A stretch of DNA of 17,365 bases from the NCBI GenBank assembly GCA_050744225.1, contig JBOGGT010000132.1, positions 1 to 17,365 on the forward strand, read 5' to 3'. The number at the start of each line of letters is the position of its first letter. Position 1 is the stretch's first letter. A program made the translations under genes and the position numbers. The notes under the pieces were generated by a model. The model was not told where the DNA came from. It made no database searches and saw only the letters and a list, made by a program, of their open reading frames with translations. This document shows positions 14,454 through 17,365 of the stretch, one piece after another. Source of the DNA: JAVKSL01 sp050744225. GTDB taxonomy: Bacteria > Actinomycetota > Acidimicrobiia > Acidimicrobiales > JAJPHD01.

Positions 14454-15556
14454 CGGTTGCCGCCCGCGCCCGGCGCGCCGCCGGCCCCCGCTGACGGCCG
14501 GAAGTTCTCGTGGAATCGGCTCGGCGTCGGGCCACGTTGGTGCTGGTAACGGGACCCCGCGGCCGCCGAGCCGTAGGGCGCATCCGCTGGGGTGGTCATG
14601 CGGAGGAAGCTGATCTGGCCGATCTTCATCCCCGGGTACACGGTGATCGGCAGGCTGGCCACGTTGGACAGCTCCAGCGTGAGGTGGCCGTCGAATCCGG
14701 GGTCGATGAACCCGGCGGTGTTGGATACGAACACCCCGCCCACCCCGGCCACGAAGTTCTCGATTCGCCGACCATTCGGGCGAACTTCCAGGTCGAACAC
14801 CGGCTCCACGGTGCCCAGGTCCGCCACCTCCACCACCTCGTCCCACTCCAGCGGGCCGGGCGACGCCAGGGCCGGGTCGGGGTTGGCGGGGTCGCCGATA
14901 TAGCCGGGCACGGCCAGCTTGGTCCCTGTGCGGAGGTGGATGGTGCGGGTCCTGACCGGCTTGCCTTCAGGTCCGGCACGGAACAGGTTGTGGCCGGCGG
15001 TGACCCGGACCTGGCGGCCCGACGCCAGCCGCACCTCGAAGATGTTGTCCGGGGGCCCCTCGTACCAGCCGGTGATCGCGTGCCACCCGATCTCCATGGT
15101 GTCGGGGTCGAACGCCAGCACCGAGCCGGCGAACTTGTTGCGAACCACCACTTCGATGTCGTAGACCTCCACCGATGTCCCCTGGCGGAGCACCACCGGC
15201 TCGGTGCCGGGCAGGCTGGAGTGGATCAGCAGGCCGAGCCGGCCGAGGCTGGACTTACCTTCCAGGCGACCCACAAGATCGTCGGGGAGGGCGACCCGCT
15301 CGGCGGTGGCGCCGAGCACGAACTCGCCGGGGTGCAGCACCAGAGCGTCCCCGTCGCGGATCTCCACCAGCTCGGTCAGGTCCTCCTGGTTCTCCTTCAC
15401 GTCGATCACCCGGGCGGTGTGGTTGCGGAACAGCCGGAACCAACGGTCCACGTGCAGGTCCACCGAGGACGGCTGGATACAGGTCAGGTCCAGGGGGTCG
15501 ATGACGATCCGACCTGCTGCCAGCTCCTGGCGGATGGTGTGGTCGGACAGGATCAT
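14450..15556 (-). CDS. dcd: dCTP deaminase (probably bifunctional, dUTP-hydrolysing), containing an intein
   Basis: Dcd deaminates dCTP toward dUTP/dUMP for thymidylate synthesis. The 368-aa precursor consists of an N-extein 1-113 (MILSDHTIRQEL; QPSSVDLHV; LEGKSSLGRLGLLIHS), an intein 114-279, and a C-extein 280-368 (TAGFIDPGFDGHLTLELSNV; GMKIGQISFLRM; SRYQHQRGPTPSR). Joined exteins give 202 aa, near the usual 190. The HSTAGFIDPGF type resembles the M. tuberculosis bifunctional deaminase/dUTPase rather than E. coli Dcd. The insertion falls between the Ser/Arg pair in KSSLGR and the catalytic Glu (295 in the precursor), so the enzyme should be inactive until spliced. The ATG at 15556 starts the conserved N-terminus. 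No good Shine-Dalgarno is visible. The C-terminal tail (Gly/Ala/Pro) is longer than usual. Confidence 0.95.
   Translation of the reverse strand: MILSDHTIRQELAAGRIVIDPLDLTCIQPSSVDLHVDRWFRLFRNHTARVIDVKENQEDLTELVEIRDGDALVLHPGEFVLGATAERVALPDDLVGRLEGKSSLGRLGLLIHSSLPGTEPVVLRQGTSVEVYDIEVVVRNKFAGSVLAFDPDTMEIGWHAITGWYEGPPDNIFEVRLASGRQVRVTAGHNLFRAGPEGKPVRTRTIHLRTGTKLAVPGYIGDPANPDPALASPGPLEWDEVVEVADLGTVEPVFDLEVRPNGRRIENFVAGVGGVFVSNTAGFIDPGFDGHLTLELSNVASLPITVYPGMKIGQISFLRMTTPADAPYGSAAAGSRYQHQRGPTPSRFHENFRPSAGAGGAPGAGGNR
14720..15217 (-). other. Mini-intein within Dcd (166 aa, no homing endonuclease)
   Basis: The insert begins at Ser114 (SLPGTEPVVLRQG, intein block A) and ends at Asn279 before Thr280 (VFVSN|T). 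The Hint-fold motifs are in order: block B with VTAGHN (185-190, the conserved Thr and His), block F with VFDLEV followed by ENFVAG (253-270), and block G VFVSN. No LAGLIDADG or HNH endonuclease motif lies between blocks B and F, so it is a mini-intein. Ser1 and Thr+1 are accepted splice nucleophiles. The residue before the terminal Asn is Ser278 rather than the usual His, which occurs in some active inteins. The frame is fully open across both junctions, as needed for protein splicing. Confidence 0.92.
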
Positions 15557-15632
15557 GGTTGGGCGCAGGCTACGCGATATAGGCGGGCGTCAGGTAGTTG
15601 GCTCGGGTAGGGCGTCGTGGTCCGCTCACAGC

Positions 15633-15661
15633 TTGCTCGGCAAGTGCGCGGCATGTAAACT
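15633..15661 (+). promoter_or_regulatory. Putative promoter for the 25-codon ORF
   Basis: TTGCTC (15633-15638) and TAAACT (15656-15661) are spaced by exactly 17 bp. The predicted transcript start near 15668 leaves a leader of about 46 nt before the ORF at 15714. The element is divergent from dcd. Confidence 0.5.
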
Positions 15662-15713
15662 GTGATACGGCTCGCTCAGTCAGGTACCGGTCTCGACCAG
15701 GAGGAGGATCGAC

Positions 15714-15791
15714 ATGTTGATCTGGCGGTGGATCAAGCGCCGCCGTGCGGCCAAGGCGGCTCAGGCGGCAAAGGGAGGCGGTCCGACGTGA
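15714..15791 (+). CDS. Possible 25-aa basic small protein
   Basis: ATG at 15714 is preceded by AGGAGGAGGA with a 6-nt spacer from the last GG, one of the strongest ribosome binding sites in the window, and a plausible promoter lies upstream. The product starts MLIWRWIKRRR and continues Ala/Lys-rich to a TGA at 15789-15791. That is a short hydrophobic/Trp stretch followed by a cationic helix, which could sit on a membrane. I recognise no family. It could also be a leader peptide for a downstream gene now lost, since a decayed permease gene follows. Confidence 0.45.
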   Translation: MLIWRWIKRRRAAKAAQAAKGGGPT

Positions 15792-15872
15792 ACGGCGGCC
15801 TCCGGGTCTGGTCGTCGTCCGGCAGGTCACCGGATCGAATTTTGACCGGCGGGTTACCGGGATGGCCCTTGA

Positions 15873-15923
15873 CCGGTCCTGACGCGCCGGTCCTGACGCG
15901 CCGGTCCTGACGCGCTGGTCCTA
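15873..15923. repeat. 14-bp tandem repeat, three perfect copies and a degenerate fourth
   Basis: The unit ccggtcctgacgcg occurs at 15873-15886, 15887-15900 and 15901-15914, followed by a degenerate copy to 15923. It abuts the recognisable part of the ABC-2 permease remnant. The 14-bp unit is not a multiple of three, so it would disrupt any reading frame. Confidence 0.85.
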
Positions 15924-16091
15924 CGGGCTCTTTGTCGGTTACCTCCTGCCGTCGGAGAACGTGATGCAGCTCATTGGGTTCTCCCTGCTGCTGTTCTCGT
16001 TTCGGGGGTGGGCTGTTTGTACCTCTCAGCCAGTTCGCGGCCCCCCTGCGGGGCCGTCTGGCGCATCCGGCTGGACACTGCCCGGGTGTAG
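15913..16091 (+). pseudogene. Decayed C-terminal remnant of an ABC-2 type permease
   Basis: Three pieces in successive frames resemble the end of an actinobacterial ABC-2 exporter membrane subunit. The first runs from 15913 to about 16000 and includes WSYGLFVGYLLPSENVMQ. The second runs from 16001 and includes FGGGLFVPLSQFAAPLR. The third, at 16059-16091, is WRIRLDTARV followed by TAG. In intact relatives, as I recall them, the last two pieces are separated by about 40 residues of membrane segment, so an internal deletion as well as a frameshift is implied. No start or upstream body is present. This explains the otherwise odd hydrophobic codons in this gene-poor stretch. Confidence 0.5.
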
Positions 16092-16304
16092 CTGGTCAGG
16101 GAGGGCCGCGGCAATCCGGAGTGGGGCACCGACGGCGGCGAGCTGAGGCAGGATTCTTAAGAGGGTCTTAGGGTGCGGCGAGGCTTCGAGTTGCTCCGAT
16201 AGGTCCATCACCCGGGCCGGCAGGTTCCGCGATGTGGGCGGGTGGGCAATGGGGAGACGGGCGGGTCGTGCGAGTGACCGATGCGGGCGAAGCCCGTTGC
16301 CCAG
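16092..16304. other. Intergenic stretch without a supported gene
   Basis: No RNA gene or repeat is apparent. A minus-strand open frame (16403-16026) includes a protein-like stretch around 16210-16090, starting MDLSEQLEASPHPKTLLRIL, but it has no ribosome binding site, its third-position GC is near background, and it overlaps the permease remnant and the start of the next gene. I do not call it. Confidence 0.4.
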
Positions 16305-16317
16305 TACGGTGGTGCTG

Positions 16318-16731
16318 GTGAACGACCCTTCAACGGTGACCGCTGGTGGGTACCGTCCCATGCCCCTCAGCCATCTCGCCATCGGGCTCCGGTCGTGCGC
16401 CAACGAGGCCGCCCGGAGGCGGATGGTGCTCGAGTTCGTCGAGGAATACCGCTGGGAGCCTATACAGGTGAGAGAGCGGCTGTTGGAAGCCAGGCCGCTT
16501 CCCTGCCAGGACTCCCGCTATGACGCCCTTCTGGGCGCGCTCGGCGAGCACCTGGCACATCACGACAGCCTCCCCGTCCCCAACTGGACCCAGGAGTCGG
16601 ACCGCTTTTTGGAGAGGTGGTGGTTCCCAGTCGACCTACCCTCGGTCCGAGCCGATGCCATTGTCCATTCCCCTGCCTCGTTTCGTCGACGGGGGATTTT
16701 CATTGGGACCGGCGCGCTGGCTCGCGCCTGA
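16318..16731 (+). CDS. Unknown protein upstream of a nucleotidyltransferase (possible antitoxin-like partner)
   Basis: The 138-aa product begins with a short tail and then LPLSHLAIGLRSCANE-like helices (MPLSHLAIGL, EAARRRMVLEFVEEYRWEPI), a middle EHLAHHDSLPVPNWT segment, and a conserved-looking end (RFLERWWFPVDLPSVRADAI, then SFRRRGIFIGTGALARA). From memory, proteins of this type sit directly before DUF6036 nucleotidyltransferases in actinobacteria; no function is established to my knowledge. GTG at 16318 is chosen because TACGGT (16305-16310) would be a -10 box 7 nt upstream of a leaderless start; ATG at 16360 (123 aa) is the alternative. The next gene starts 11 nt after its stop, so the two are probably one operon. 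Confidence 0.7.
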   Translation: MNDPSTVTAGGYRPMPLSHLAIGLRSCANEAARRRMVLEFVEEYRWEPIQVRERLLEARPLPCQDSRYDALLGALGEHLAHHDSLPVPNWTQESDRFLERWWFPVDLPSVRADAIVHSPASFRRRGIFIGTGALARA

Positions 16732-16742
16732 CGCCGCATGCC

Positions 16743-17297
16743 ATGACGGGGACGATCGATCTCGCCCAGCTTGGAGAGGCCCTCCGGAGACTCGCTTCCG
16801 AGCTCGAAAGGGAGGGGGTAGTCGGGGATGTTTACATCTTTGGAGGCGCCGCGATGGTGCTGGCATACAAGGCCCGGGAGGCTACGCGCGACGTGGATGC
16901 CCTTTTCGAACCACGCGAGAAGGTGCACCGAGCTGCGATCCGGGTGGCGGAGGCGATGGATCTGCCACCCTGGTGGCTGAACGACCAGGCGACGAGCTAC
17001 CTGCCAAGGGGGACCCACGAGGGAGCGGTGTCGGTGTTCGATCACCCCAACCTTCGGGTCAGTGCCGCTTCGGCGGAACACCTAATGGCGATGAAGGCGC
17101 TCGCCGCTCGTACCTATGCGGACCTCGATGACATCGCTCTGCTGCTCCGCGAACTGGAGCTTACCGAGGTGGCGCAGGTGGAGGCTCTGTGTTTGCGGAT
17201 TTTCCCAGACGAACCGTTGAGCGAACGCGCCCGGCTTGTAGTGGAGGACGTCTTGGTCCAGGAGCGGAGGCGGCAGGGAGAGGACCCCCGGTCTTGA
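16743..17297 (+). CDS. DUF6036-type nucleotidyltransferase (toxin-antitoxin-like)
   Basis: The 184-aa protein has a minimal nucleotidyltransferase signature near residues 30-55: IFGGAAMVLAYKAREATRDV followed by DALFEP. The Gly-Gly loop and the Asp-x-Asp pair would bind metal and NTP. The remainder is helical (EHLMAMKALAARTYADLDDI) like AbiEii/MenT-type proteins, in which the Lys in MAMKALA-like motifs and a following Asp pair are conserved. Such enzymes include toxins that modify tRNA, but the substrate here cannot be inferred. The ATG at 16743 lies 11 nt after the preceding gene, consistent with a two-gene cassette. The length looks complete. Confidence 0.8.
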   Translation: MTGTIDLAQLGEALRRLASELEREGVVGDVYIFGGAAMVLAYKAREATRDVDALFEPREKVHRAAIRVAEAMDLPPWWLNDQATSYLPRGTHEGAVSVFDHPNLRVSAASAEHLMAMKALAARTYADLDDIALLLRELELTEVAQVEALCLRIFPDEPLSERARLVVEDVLVQERRRQGEDPRS

Positions 17298-17365
17298 GTG
17301 TTGACCCGGACGCAAGAACACGGTGATCGCTGGCCGCAGGCCGGGGCGCGAAGTTGGGTTCGATC
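17298..17365. other. Window end, nothing supported
   Basis: The last 68 bases follow the nucleotidyltransferase stop. I see no hairpin with a T run and no start of another gene. Confidence 0.4.

Noticed and set aside
14720..15217. Homing endonuclease within the Dcd intein
   Set aside because: The stretch between blocks B and F is only about 60 residues and contains no LAGLIDADG or HNH motif.
14510..15610. 366-codon + strand open frame opposite dcd
   Set aside because: It mirrors the dcd/intein gene and shows no recognisable motif; the minus strand is unmistakable.
16026..16403. Minus-strand open frame starting MAHDRSP
   Set aside because: It has no ribosome binding site, overlaps the start of the cassette gene and the permease remnant, and has background-like codon use.

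Overview
The window is high-GC DNA with many GTG starts, stop/start overlaps (ATGA, GTGA) and at least one likely leaderless gene. It also carries a dnaK-grpE-dnaJ-hspR operon. This points to an actinobacterium (Actinomycetota). A shortened second ATPase domain in ClpB reminds me of Acidimicrobiia-type ClpB, but that placement is an inference from memory.

Layout. Positions 1-240 hold the 3' end of a group II intron on the + strand: the maturase C-terminus plus RNA domains V and VI. It points toward clpB (296-2788, -). Upstream of clpB, on the same strand, is a large LuxR-family ATPase regulator (2871-5747, -). Positions 5750-7350 are accessory: a small unknown gene (5949-6239, -), a ribbon-helix-helix antitoxin (6420-6665, +), a PIN toxin broken by two apparent single-base deletions (6668-7046, +), and a perfect 20-bp inverted repeat. 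The heat-shock operon dnaK-grpE-dnaJ-hspR runs leftward from 11449 to 7347. Divergent from it is a phosphoglycerate mutase gene (11573-12262, +). Convergent to that is a dcd / membrane Fe-S oxidoreductase pair (15556-12321, -). The dCTP deaminase gene is interrupted in frame by a mini-intein. Positions 15557-16317 hold a 25-codon ORF with a strong promoter and ribosome binding site, a short tandem repeat, and the decayed end of an ABC-2 type permease gene. The window ends with a two-gene cassette: an unknown protein and a DUF6036-type nucleotidyltransferase, probably toxin-antitoxin-like.

How the genes fit together. DnaK, GrpE, DnaJ and ClpB form the disaggregation and refolding machine. HspR, the last gene of the dnaK operon, is a MerR-family repressor. 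The dnaK and clpB upstream regions share one spaced inverted motif (TTGA-N11-TCAG) that matches the core of the known HspR operator HAIR, so the sequence itself suggests one autoregulated heat-shock regulon.

The most notable items are the Dcd mini-intein with Ser instead of His before its terminal Asn, the shared HAIR-like sites, the doubly frameshifted VapC, the terminal nucleotidyltransferase pair, and the small ORF at 15714. No tRNA, rRNA or CRISPR array was seen.
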